Assembly: GCA_052034295.1 (NCBI GenBank)
Contig: JBPOIS010000042.1
Span: forward strand, 1-9,472
Reading direction: 5' to 3'
DNA length: 9,472 nt
Source of the DNA: JBPOIS01 sp052034295
GTDB lineage: Bacteria > Pseudomonadota > Gammaproteobacteria > Pseudomonadales > Moraxellaceae
The notes under the pieces are model-generated. The model saw only the letters and a program-made list of their open reading frames with translations, did no database searches and was not told the origin of the DNA. A program made the position numbers and the translations under genes. Below, in pieces: positions 1 through 5,947 of this stretch (positions are counted from its first letter, which is position 1; each line of letters begins with the position of its first letter).

Positions 1-545
1 AAACCCGTGCACTGAGCCCGGACACCCTGCTGGAAATCCTCGTGCCGGACTTCCGGGGCCGGATGGACATTGCCCTGCGGCTGATGGCCGAGTGCCCGCC
101 GGATGTGTTCAACCACAACATCGAAACGGTGCCGCGCCTGTACCGGGCCATGCGCCCCGGCTCGGACTATCAGCACTCGCTGAACCTGCTGGCCACCTTC
201 AAGCAGCACTGCCCGGACATCCCCACCAAGTGTGGCCTGATGGTCGGTCTGGGAGAAACCGAAGAGGAAGTGCTCGCACTGCTCGACGATCTGGCCGCGC
301 ACGACGTGGATTACGTCACCATCGGCCAGTATTTGCAGCCCTCGCGCCACCACGCGCCGGTTGAGCGCTATGTGACGCCTGAGGAGTTTGAGCGCTACAC
401 CGCCCACGGCCAGCGGCTGGGGTTCAAAAACATCTGGGCCGCGCCAATGGTGCGCTCCAGTTACTTTGCCGACCGGCAATACCGGGGCGAGCCAGTGCCG
501 CCGGTGCGCCGGGGATTGCGCCCGCCGCGGACACAGCCGGCCTGA
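1..545 (+). CDS. lipA: Lipoyl synthase, C-terminal part (5' end outside window)
   Basis: LipA is a radical-SAM enzyme that inserts two sulfur atoms into protein-bound octanoyl chains to make lipoyl cofactors. The frame is open from base 3 and gives about 180 residues, roughly the last 55% of a usual LipA. Family signatures seen are the VPDFRGR segment, NHNIETVPRLY, RPGSDYQHSLNLL, GLMVGLGETEEEV, TIGQYLQPSRHH and the C-terminal VRSSY. In characterised LipA the first serine of RSSY (codon 456-458 here) ligates the auxiliary iron-sulfur cluster. Both cysteine motifs lie upstream of the window. Small departures from the E. coli enzyme are cysteine in PTKCGLM where serine is usual, and APMVRSSYFAD where GPxVRSSYHAD is usual. 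The stop is followed after 9 bases by a potassium channel gene. Identification is secure; whether this is the only lipA copy cannot be seen. Confidence 0.95.
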   Translation, partial: TRALSPDTLLEILVPDFRGRMDIALRLMAECPPDVFNHNIETVPRLYRAMRPGSDYQHSLNLLATFKQHCPDIPTKCGLMVGLGETEEEVLALLDDLAAHDVDYVTIGQYLQPSRHHAPVERYVTPEEFERYTAHGQRLGFKNIWAAPMVRSSYFADRQYRGEPVPPVRRGLRPPRTQPA

Positions 546-554
546 GCCCCGAGC

Positions 555-1031
555 ATGGCCCTGCCCCCGCTGAGCCACAGCCTGCAGTACGTCACCAACC
601 GGCTGTGGCTGATTTTCTGCATTTATGCCGTCACCCTGCTGATGGCCTCCAGCCTGTTTGCGGTGCTGGAACACCACCGCTTCATTGATGGGCTGTGGTG
701 GGCGACGGCTACTTCCCTGACCATCGGCTATGGCGACATCACCCCAAAAACCGACGCCGGTAAGGTGCTGGGCATCGTGTTTGGCCATGTGTGGTTTTTT
801 CTGATTGCGCCGATGGTGATTGCCAACCTGACCGCACGCCTGCTGCAAAACCGCAACCTGTTCACCGACCACGAACAGCGCTGGATGATGGGCAGTCTGG
901 AAAAAATCGCTGACCGGCTGGGGATGGACCTGGATGACCAGCCCAATCCCTTTGAAAGCCAGCAGCCTGAACCGGGGGCCAGCCCGGTCCAGGCGGACGC
1001 GGGCACGCCGCAGCCGCCTGAACGGCCCTGA
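555..1031 (+). CDS. Small two-transmembrane potassium channel protein (Ion_trans_2 type)
   Basis: A 158-residue protein with the minimal potassium-channel layout: a first membrane helix at about residues 15-38, a pore helix and filter at about 46-61, and a second membrane helix at about 70-93. The filter reads TSLTIGYGD (T56 to D61), the canonical K+ selectivity sequence, so K+ conduction, presumably as a tetramer in the inner membrane, is well supported by family knowledge. The tail of about 65 residues is soluble, ends in a proline-rich stretch, and shows no RCK/TrkA-N nucleotide-binding domain, so a ligand gate is not evident. The first helix lacks a run of arginines, so there is no voltage sensor. 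The ATG lies 9 bases after the lipA stop, without a strong ribosome binding site, which suggests co-transcription and perhaps coupled translation with lipA. The physiological role is unknown. Confidence 0.88.
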   Translation: MALPPLSHSLQYVTNRLWLIFCIYAVTLLMASSLFAVLEHHRFIDGLWWATATSLTIGYGDITPKTDAGKVLGIVFGHVWFFLIAPMVIANLTARLLQNRNLFTDHEQRWMMGSLEKIADRLGMDLDDQPNPFESQQPEPGASPVQADAGTPQPPERP

Positions 1032-1128
1032 GCGGTTTATGCGTCACCATCCTGTCATCGCAACGACATTAATCATTCATTAAGAAGCGCCAGACTGCGC
1101 GCATTTTCGTGCTGTCTGAGCGTTGTTT

Positions 1129-2556
1129 ATGTTGATCCTGCGCCTGTCTGCCCTGTCTGTGGCCGTGTGTCTGCTGAGTGCCTGTGGCAATGATTCCAAT
1201 GCGCCTGCGGCCGCCGTGGCGGTCCATTCAAGCCTGTATGCCAATGGGGTCACCCTGCCGCACACGGTGATCAAGGGCAATCTGACCAACGGGGCCTACC
1301 CCACCCGCAGCATGGAAGTACGCCAGGGCGGTTATGGCTCCGACATCGGCGCTGATCCCCAGAACATCAACCGTTTTTACGGCCTGACCGACCGCGGGCC
1401 GAATGCCGACTACAGCGGGGCCGAGGGCGATGGCAAGATGTTCCTGACACCGGACTACCAGCCCAAGATTGGCCACTTTGAACTGCAGGCCGACGGCAGC
1501 ATCAGGCTGCTCAAGACCATTGGCCTGAAGCGCCCGGATGGCAAGCCTCTGACTGGCCTGCCCAATCCGAACTATGGCGCCACCAATGAAATCGCCTACG
1601 GACTGGATGGCAAGGCGCTGCTCACCGACCCCAGCAAACCGTTTGACGCCACCAGCAACCCGACCCAGACCGATCCCTACGGCTTTGACAGCGAAGGACT
1701 GGCGGTGATGGCCGATGGCAGCTTCTGGATCAGCGACGAATACGGCCCGCACCTCATCCACTTTGATGCCAGCGGCACCGAAATCGAGCGCATCAATCCG
1801 TTTGCGGCAGACCCCCGCAACAAGGCTGGTCGCAGCCTGCCGGCCGAGCTGGGCAAGCGCCGCGCCAACCGGGGCATGGAAGGGCTGACCGTCACCCCGG
1901 ATGGCAAAACCCTGGTCGGCATCATGCAATCGACCCTGAACAACCCCTCCAGCAAGGCCAACAAAACCACGCTGACCCGTCTGGTCACCATCGACCTCGC
2001 CACTGGCAAGGTGCAGCAGTACCTGTACAAGCAGGAACAGAACGACAATTCCAACTGCGCCATTGTGGCCCTGTCGGCCACCAGCTTTCTGGTGCTGGAA
2101 CGTGATGGCGAATTCCCGCTGGACAAGACCAGCGCCTTCAAACGGGTCTACAGGATCAGCCTGAACGGTGCCACCGACCTCGAAGCCCTCACCGACACGG
2201 CAGTGCTCAAGCAAGACGCTGCACTGGGCCTGCTGATCAACGGCAAAACCCTCGAAGAAGTGGTCAAGGCCGACGGCAACTGGAACACCCTGACCGCCCA
2301 TGGCCTCAAGCCGGTGAGCAAGACACTGGTGGTGGACATGGTGGCCAGCAAGGCCTATCCGCATGACAAAATGGAAGGCCTGTGGCTGCGGGTGGCGGGC
2401 AGCAAGGGCCAGCTCGGCATCATCAATGACGACGATTTCGGCGTGGGCATCACTGGCACCGTGCTGGAACAAAAATACCTGGAAGGCAGCAAAAAAACCG
2501 AGGACCGCACCCGGCTATACCTGCTGGATGGTCTGGACCTCAGTCCCGCCCGGTAA
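1129..2556 (+). CDS. Phytase-like / esterase-like family lipoprotein
   Basis: A 475-residue protein of the family annotated as 'esterase-like activity of phytase family' (phytase-like domain), probably a beta-propeller. Seen directly: a hydrophobic N-terminus ending in the lipobox LLSAC, with lipidated Cys19 followed by Gly, so an outer-membrane lipoprotein is likely. Family motifs follow in order: FYGLTDRGPNADY, then DSEGLAVMADGSFWISDEYGP (in two pieces around Glu189 and Glu204), RGMEGLTVTPDGKTL around Glu251, LVLERDGE around Glu324, KMEGLWL around Glu416 and NDDDFGV around residues 433-439. The repeated acidic positions could bind metal, as in beta-propeller phytases, but activity for this family is poorly defined. 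The ATG at 1129 is chosen. A TTG at 1123 in the same frame would add two residues and has no better ribosome site. The gene stands alone, with 97 bases upstream and a terminator just downstream. Confidence 0.88.
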   Translation: MLILRLSALSVAVCLLSACGNDSNAPAAAVAVHSSLYANGVTLPHTVIKGNLTNGAYPTRSMEVRQGGYGSDIGADPQNINRFYGLTDRGPNADYSGAEGDGKMFLTPDYQPKIGHFELQADGSIRLLKTIGLKRPDGKPLTGLPNPNYGATNEIAYGLDGKALLTDPSKPFDATSNPTQTDPYGFDSEGLAVMADGSFWISDEYGPHLIHFDASGTEIERINPFAADPRNKAGRSLPAELGKRRANRGMEGLTVTPDGKTLVGIMQSTLNNPSSKANKTTLTRLVTIDLATGKVQQYLYKQEQNDNSNCAIVALSATSFLVLERDGEFPLDKTSAFKRVYRISLNGATDLEALTDTAVLKQDAALGLLINGKTLEEVVKADGNWNTLTAHGLKPVSKTLVVDMVASKAYPHDKMEGLWLRVAGSKGQLGIINDDDFGVGITGTVLEQKYLEGSKKTEDRTRLYLLDGLDLSPAR

Positions 2557-2566
2557 CCCCCGCAAC

Positions 2567-2589
2567 AGCCCGCCTCTGGCGGGCTTTTT
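2567..2589 (+). terminator. Rho-independent terminator after the phytase-like gene
   Basis: An 8-base perfect stem (AGCCCGCC / GGCGGGCT) with loop TCT is followed by a run of five T. It starts 10 bases after the stop of the phytase-like lipoprotein and ends about 20 bases before the start of the next gene. It should therefore separate the two genes unless there is read-through. Confidence 0.9.
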
Positions 2590-2610
2590 CAGACCTGAGG
2601 AGTGTGCCCC

Positions 2611-3486
2611 ATGCGTGCTGTACAGATCCCCCTGTGTGCCCTGCTGGCCAGCCTGACCGTGTTGCCCAGCCATGCCAACCCCGACATCACCTCGCGGGAA
2701 TACAAGCTGCTGCTCGACCCCGGCAAATTCACCTACAGCAGCGAATCCAGCACCGTCAGCAGCTATTACAGTGCGGCCCAGAGCCAGATCCAGACCGCCA
2801 TCAACCGCAGCGTGTCCGGCGCACTGGCCTACGACCGCACCCGGCTGATCCGTTTCTATGACTCACCGGGCAGCTGCCTGCTGAACAGCAAAGGCTATAT
2901 TTTTCGGGAGCGGGTGGAAAATGGCACCTCCGAAGTCACCCTGAAATACCGGGGCTATGACCGTTACATTGCGGACTTTGAAGACCTGAGCGGCAGCCAG
3001 CCCAGCGCCGTGACCAAGCTGGAAGAGGACGTCACCAGCAAGACGGGCCAGCCATTTGTGGTGGCGATCAGCCACGCCACCACCGAACCGAACACCCGCA
3101 CCCTGAATGACTTTCAGGATGTGAATATCCATTTTCCCGGCTTTGCCGCCAGCTACGCCATCCCCAACAGCACCCCGCTGGCGCTGGTCAGCAACTTCAC
3201 CGCCACCGAGCGCCAGTACGGCGGCCCGGTGATTGACCTGGGCGAATTTGATGCCGAGCTGGTGCTGACCCTGTGGTACCACGGCACCCCGACCAGCAGC
3301 AGCAAGCCGGTGGTGGCCGAAGTGTCCTTCAAGTACGCCGATCCGGCTGCGGACTACACCAAGCCGGTGGTGAACCGTGCCGCTGCAGCCTTTGCCGCCC
3401 TGAATGGGATGAGCAGCTGGGTCTCCACCACAGCCCAGACCAAGACCCAATACGCCTACAACCTGAACCCCACCTTCTGCCAGTAA
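2611..3486 (+). CDS. Secreted protein with CYTH / triphosphate-tunnel-like motifs, function unknown
   Basis: A 291-residue protein. The ATG at 2611 is preceded by a good ribosome site (TGAGGAG at 2595-2601); an in-frame GTG at 2602 lies on top of that site and is less likely. Residues 1-22 form a Sec signal peptide with probable cleavage SHA|NP. The mature part shows a motif order that resembles CYTH/TTM-fold proteins: REYKLLLDPGKF (30-40 region, like a degenerate ExExK with Ser at the first position), RFYDSPGSCLLNSKGYIFRER (81-101, in pieces), EVTLKYR (108-114), KLEED (136-140), AELVLTLWYHG (215-225) and AEVSFKY (236-242). In CYTH enzymes such charged residues line a tunnel that binds triphosphates and metal. 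A secreted member would be unusual. The family call is by eye; catalytic function is unproven. Four upstream features (terminator, short gap) suggest separate transcription, though no promoter is obvious. Confidence 0.72.
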   Translation: MRAVQIPLCALLASLTVLPSHANPDITSREYKLLLDPGKFTYSSESSTVSSYYSAAQSQIQTAINRSVSGALAYDRTRLIRFYDSPGSCLLNSKGYIFRERVENGTSEVTLKYRGYDRYIADFEDLSGSQPSAVTKLEEDVTSKTGQPFVVAISHATTEPNTRTLNDFQDVNIHFPGFAASYAIPNSTPLALVSNFTATERQYGGPVIDLGEFDAELVLTLWYHGTPTSSSKPVVAEVSFKYADPAADYTKPVVNRAAAAFAALNGMSSWVSTTAQTKTQYAYNLNPTFCQ

Positions 3487-3524
3487 GCCCCAGCCGCGCC
3501 CCTGTGTTTTGTGTGGTTTTGCGT

Positions 3525-3530
3525 TACACT
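3525..3530 (+). promoter_or_regulatory. Possible -10 element of the dapD promoter
   Basis: TACACT lies 31 bases before the dapD start and is followed by a GC-rich discriminator (GGCGC). There is no good -35 box at 16-18 bases upstream; TGTGTT at 3503-3508 is the best available. The same arrangement, with GTTTTG nine bases ahead of the -10, recurs upstream of queE. Confidence 0.35.
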
Positions 3531-3561
3531 GGCGCGGTTTTTTAATTTTTGGAGCCTATCC

Positions 3562-4401
3562 ATGACGCACCCGCTGTCTGGCCTGATCGAACAAGCCTTT
3601 GAAGACCGTCTGCAGTTTTCCTCCACCAATACCCCGGAAGATGTGCGTGAAACAGTAGAGCGCGTGCTGTCCGGTCTGGACGAGGGCAGTCTGCGTGTGG
3701 CCGAAAAGGTGAATGGCCAATGGCAGGTCAATCAGTGGATCAAAAAAGCCGTGCTGCTGTCGTTCCGCATCAACGACAACGTGCCGATGAATGGCAGCGG
3801 CAGCATCAGCGACACCATGCAGTTTTTTGACAAGGTGCCCACCAAGTTTGCCCACTGGAGCGAAAAACAGTTCCGCGAGGCCGGGGTGCGCGTGGTGCCG
3901 CCTGCGGTGGCGCGTCGTGGCAGCTTCATTGCCCGCAATGTGGTGCTGATGCCGTCTTATGTGAACATCGGCGCCTATGTGGATGAAGGCAGCATGGTGG
4001 ACACCTGGGCCACGGTGGGCAGCTGCGCCCAGATCGGCAAAAACGTGCACCTCTCCGGGGGGGTCGGCATTGGTGGCGTGCTGGAGCCGCTGCAGGCCAA
4101 CCCGACCATCATTGAAGACAACTGCTTCATCGGGGCGCGCTCGGAAATCGTCGAGGGCGTGATCGTCGAGGAAGGCTCGGTGATCAGCATGGGCGTGTAC
4201 ATCGGCCAGTCCACCCGCATCTATGACCGCGAAACCGGTGAGATCCACTATGGCCGTGTCCCGGCGGGTTCGGTGGTGGTGCCGGGCAACCTGCCCAGCC
4301 AGGATGGCCGTTACAGCCTGTATGCCGCGATCATTGTGAAAAAGGTGGATGCCCAGACCCGTGCCAAGACAGGTCTGAATGAGCTGCTGCGGGTGGATTG
4401 A
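3562..4401 (+). CDS. dapD: 2,3,4,5-tetrahydropyridine-2,6-dicarboxylate N-succinyltransferase
   Basis: DapD transfers succinyl from succinyl-CoA to tetrahydrodipicolinate, a step of the succinylase branch of diaminopimelate and lysine synthesis in the cytoplasm. The 279-residue length fits the family (about 274). An alpha-helical N-terminal domain (about 1-105) includes VNQWIKKAVLLSFR. It is followed by a left-handed beta-helix of hexapeptide repeats (about 110-240) containing VDEGSMVDTWATVGSC, GGVGIGGVLEPLQA, and IGARSEIVEGVIVEEG. Asp147 and Glu195 stand at the positions of the catalytic pair described for the mycobacterial enzyme (Asp141/Glu189, same spacing). The ATG at 3562 is chosen for its TTGGAG ribosome site 7-8 bases upstream; an in-frame GTG at 3511 would add 17 residues of non-family sequence across the likely promoter. 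It is a single-gene unit closed by a terminator. Confidence 0.97.
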   Translation: MTHPLSGLIEQAFEDRLQFSSTNTPEDVRETVERVLSGLDEGSLRVAEKVNGQWQVNQWIKKAVLLSFRINDNVPMNGSGSISDTMQFFDKVPTKFAHWSEKQFREAGVRVVPPAVARRGSFIARNVVLMPSYVNIGAYVDEGSMVDTWATVGSCAQIGKNVHLSGGVGIGGVLEPLQANPTIIEDNCFIGARSEIVEGVIVEEGSVISMGVYIGQSTRIYDRETGEIHYGRVPAGSVVVPGNLPSQDGRYSLYAAIIVKKVDAQTRAKTGLNELLRVD

Positions 4402-4431
4402 GTCATCCTGGATCGGTCGCCTGAGACCCAG

Positions 4432-4459
4432 AAAACACACCTTCGGGTGTGTTTTTTTT
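4432..4459 (+). terminator. Strong rho-independent terminator after dapD
   Basis: A 10-base stem (AAAACACACC / GGTGTGTTTT) closes on a TTCG tetraloop and runs into eight consecutive T. It lies 30 bases after the dapD stop. The A-tract on the 5' arm means it could also work in reverse for transcripts coming from the right. Confidence 0.95.
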
Positions 4460-4561
4460 GGCTGAAAAAAATGTTTTGAAAGGAGGCGGAGCGGTGGTCC
4501 AAAGCGGGTTGCGTTCCCTTCGACTTCGCTCAGGGCACTCATTCTGCAATGCCTTCGGCGA

Positions 4562-4587
4562 CCCCCTTTTGTTTCGGCAAAAGGGGG
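4562..4587. repeat. Hairpin in repeat copy A
   Basis: A perfect 10-base stem CCCCCTTTTG / CAAAAGGGGG with a six-base loop TTTCGG. There is no T-run afterwards on the plus strand, so it is not a standard terminator. Confidence 0.85.
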
Positions 4588-4614
4588 CAAAACCATGTGT
4601 CCCCGCAAAACTCG

Positions 4615-4718
4615 GCGGATGCTGTGCTCTTTTCGACTGCCGGGCTGGCGCGGATGCTGTGCTCTTTTCGACTGCCGGGCTGGCGCGGATGCTGTGCTTT
4701 TTGCGGATGCTGAGCGGG
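4615..4718. repeat. Nested 35-base tandem repeat
   Basis: Two perfect 35-base units (4615-4649 and 4650-4684), each starting GCGGATGCTGTGCTCTTTTC, are followed by a third partial unit (4685-4702) and a short GCGGATGCTGAGCGGG remnant (4703-4718). The two full units are identical as far as I can read, which indicates recent slippage or unequal exchange compared with the older duplication that made copies A and B. Confidence 0.9.
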
Positions 4719-4846
4719 CTCGGACCGTTGCGGGGACTTTCCCTGTAGTAGGTTTGGTTTGCGGCTGGGCAGTTGTTAAGAGCAAAAGCAGGGTTGTTGG
4801 GCTGAACGGCGTCGAAGCCCGGCTGTGCTCAGGGTGTTGTGCCGGG

Positions 4847-5106
4847 CCTTCGGCGCCCCCCTTTTGTTACGGCAAAAGGGGGCAAAACCATGTGTCCCCG
4901 CAAAACTCGCGGGCTGCTGTGCTCTTTTCGACTGCTGGGCTGGCGCGGCGGCTGGGTTTCTTTTAAATATCGGGCTGCCTCGAACCATTGCGGGGACTTT
5001 CCCTGTAGTGGGTTTGGTTTGCGGCTGAGCGGCTGTTAAGAGCAAAAGCGGGCTTGGCTGGCTGAGCGGCGTCGAAGCCGGGCTGTGCTCAGGGTGCCTT
5101 GCCGGG
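4847..5106. repeat. Long direct repeat, copy B (260 bases)
   Basis: Same order of blocks as copy A: CCTTCGGCG start, hairpin, identical 40-base block, one 35/36-base unit instead of two, an unlike 36-base spacer (4945-4980, locally AT-richer), the GGGGACTTTCCC block, and the distal GGCGTCGAAGCC segment, ending TTGCCGGG. It is 35 bases shorter than copy A, matching the loss or gain of one nested unit. A third CCTTCC start at 5107 diverges at once. Confidence 0.85.
4857..4882. repeat. Hairpin in repeat copy B
   Basis: The same 10-base stem as in copy A with loop TTACGG. Stem bases are fully kept and the loop differs by one base, which is consistent with structure or mobility signals being conserved, or simply with limited divergence. 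Confidence 0.85.
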
Positions 5107-5133
5107 CCTTCCCCGCCCCTTGCCGTTTTGGCT

Positions 5134-5139
5134 TACAAT
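5134..5139 (+). promoter_or_regulatory. Probable -10 element of the queE promoter
   Basis: TACAAT (five of six matches to TATAAT), 38 bases before the queE start, followed by the discriminator AGCGCCC. No -35 at the usual distance is convincing. GTTTTG precedes it by the same spacing as in the dapD upstream region. Confidence 0.45.
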
Positions 5140-5177
5140 AGCGCCCGTTTCCGCCACGGCCCTGCGCCCCGACCGCC

Positions 5178-5891
5178 ATGTCTGCCCCCCTGCGCTCCAC
5201 GCTGATCCCTGTCACCGATCCCCACGCGGGCCTGCGGCTGACCGAGCTGTTTTATTCGCTGCAGGGTGAAGCGGCCAGCAGTGGTGCACCCACGGTGTTC
5301 ATCCGCCTGACCGGCTGCCCACTGCGCTGTACTTACTGTGACACCACCTACTCGTTTGAAGGGGGTCAGCGCTGGTCATTGGAGGACATCCTGTCGGAAA
5401 CGGCCCGCCACCCCGTCGCCCACGTCTGTGTCACCGGCGGCGAGCCGCTGGCCCAGCCCAATTGCCTGCCGCTGCTGGAGCGCCTGTGCGATGCCGGTTA
5501 TCAGGTGTCGCTGGAAACCTCCGGCGCACTGGACGTGTCAGCCGTGGATCCGCGGGTGTCGATCGTGCTGGACCTGAAGACTCCGGCCTCGGGTGAGGTC
5601 CAGCGTAACCTGTGGTCCAATCTGGCGCACTTGTGCGCCAAGGATCAGGTCAAATGTGTGATCACCGATCGCGCCGACTACGAGTGGTCGCGCGAGCAAC
5701 TGCTGTCCCGCCAGATCAGTGAGCAGGTCGGCGTGGTGTGGTTTTCGCCTGCGTTTTCCATCGTGCCCGGTCAGACCCGCCTGCCGGCACTGGCCACCGA
5801 GCTGGCCGGGTGGATTCTGGCCGATGGCCTGCCAGTGCGCCTGCAATTGCAGCTGCACAAGCTGCTCTGGCAGGATGCCCAGGGCAAATGA
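5178..5891 (+). CDS. queE: 7-carboxy-7-deazaguanine synthase
   Basis: QueE is the radical-SAM enzyme that contracts 6-carboxy-tetrahydropterin to 7-carboxy-7-deazaguanine, on the way to preQ0 and queuosine in tRNA. The 237-residue protein shows LTELFYSLQGEA near residues 21-32, the cluster motif CPLRCTYC with Cys47, Cys51 and Cys54 (the CxxxCxxC spacing), CDTTYSF, the SAM-contacting TGGEPL (86-91), ETSG (113-116) and DLKTP (132-136). The KCVITDRADYEW and LQLHKLLW segments are also usual for QueE. The ATG at 5178 is the only sensible start for the family's N-terminus; the ribosome site is weak. queC follows after 56 bases without a terminator, so the two are probably one operon. Confidence 0.96.
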   Translation: MSAPLRSTLIPVTDPHAGLRLTELFYSLQGEAASSGAPTVFIRLTGCPLRCTYCDTTYSFEGGQRWSLEDILSETARHPVAHVCVTGGEPLAQPNCLPLLERLCDAGYQVSLETSGALDVSAVDPRVSIVLDLKTPASGEVQRNLWSNLAHLCAKDQVKCVITDRADYEWSREQLLSRQISEQVGVVWFSPAFSIVPGQTRLPALATELAGWILADGLPVRLQLQLHKLLWQDAQGK

Positions 5892-5947
5892 GGCGATTGC
5901 TGGCGTTGTTTTGATTTGACCCGGCCTGTTTGATTTGGAGAGTGCCC

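Larger units (their letters stand above)
4552..4846. repeat. Long direct repeat, copy A (295 bases)
   Basis: Begins CCTTCGGCG and ends GTGCCGGG, directly abutting copy B. It carries a C5T4G / CA4G5 hairpin, a 40-base block (4575-4614) identical to 4870-4909 in copy B, two full plus partial 35-base units, then a block TTGCGGGGACTTTCCCTG (4728-4745) repeated at 4988-5005, and a distal GGCGTCGAAGCC segment. The copies are diverged in the middle, so the duplication is not recent or the element is an old family. Confidence 0.85.
4519..5076. repeat. 15-base motif in inverted orientation flanking the repeat block
   Basis: TTCGACTTCGCTCAG at 4519-4533 appears in reverse complement, with two mismatches, as CTGAGCGGCGTCGAA at 5062-5076 and, with one more mismatch, as CTGAACGGCGTCGAA at 4802-4816. 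The outer pair therefore brackets almost the whole tandem block. They may be ends of a non-autonomous element or two orientations of a dispersed extragenic motif. Confidence 0.6.
4460..5177. other. Long intergenic region filled with repeats, no credible gene
   Basis: About 720 bases between the dapD terminator and queE. Short open frames exist on both strands, but they are all created by the repeats, run in several overlapping frames, are cysteine-, arginine- and leucine-rich without any domain, and differ between the two copies. One of them (from about 4494, GTG) follows an AAGGAGG sequence at 4480-4486, but I still regard it as accidental. The content is two tandem copies of a long unit, a nested 35-base repeat, two hairpins and a 15-base inverted motif, each listed separately. 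The last 60 bases hold the probable queE promoter. No tRNA, riboswitch or transposase remnant was recognised. Confidence 0.8.

Noticed and set aside
1228..2472. A 414-codon minus-strand frame opposite the phytase-like gene.
   Set aside because: Antisense shadow; the plus-strand protein has a lipobox and family motifs, the minus frame has none.
4449..4748. Plus-strand open frame through repeat copy A, with an AAGGAGG sequence nearby, and a similar frame at 4825-5028 in copy B.
   Set aside because: The shared peptide exists only because the DNA is duplicated; other frames are equally open, the nested 35-base unit shifts frame by two bases per copy, and there is no domain or codon bias.
3556..4785. 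A 409-codon minus-strand frame opposite dapD and extending into the repeats.
   Set aside because: It is the shadow of dapD codon structure in GC-rich DNA; His/Ala/Asp-rich with no domain, while dapD on the other strand is unambiguous.
4562..4882. CRISPR-like array or terminators in the repeat block.
   Set aside because: There are only two long copies with no regular short repeat-spacer layout, and the hairpins lack a T-run.
4595..4966. A 123-codon plus-strand frame crossing both repeat copies.
   Set aside because: It reads the two repeat copies in different registers and is composed of repeat-derived Cys/Arg-rich peptide, so it is very unlikely to be a gene.
5107..5177. Possible preQ1 riboswitch upstream of queE.
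   Set aside because: I found no preQ1-type hairpin with an A-rich tail and pairing ribosome site; the segment looks like a simple promoter and leader.
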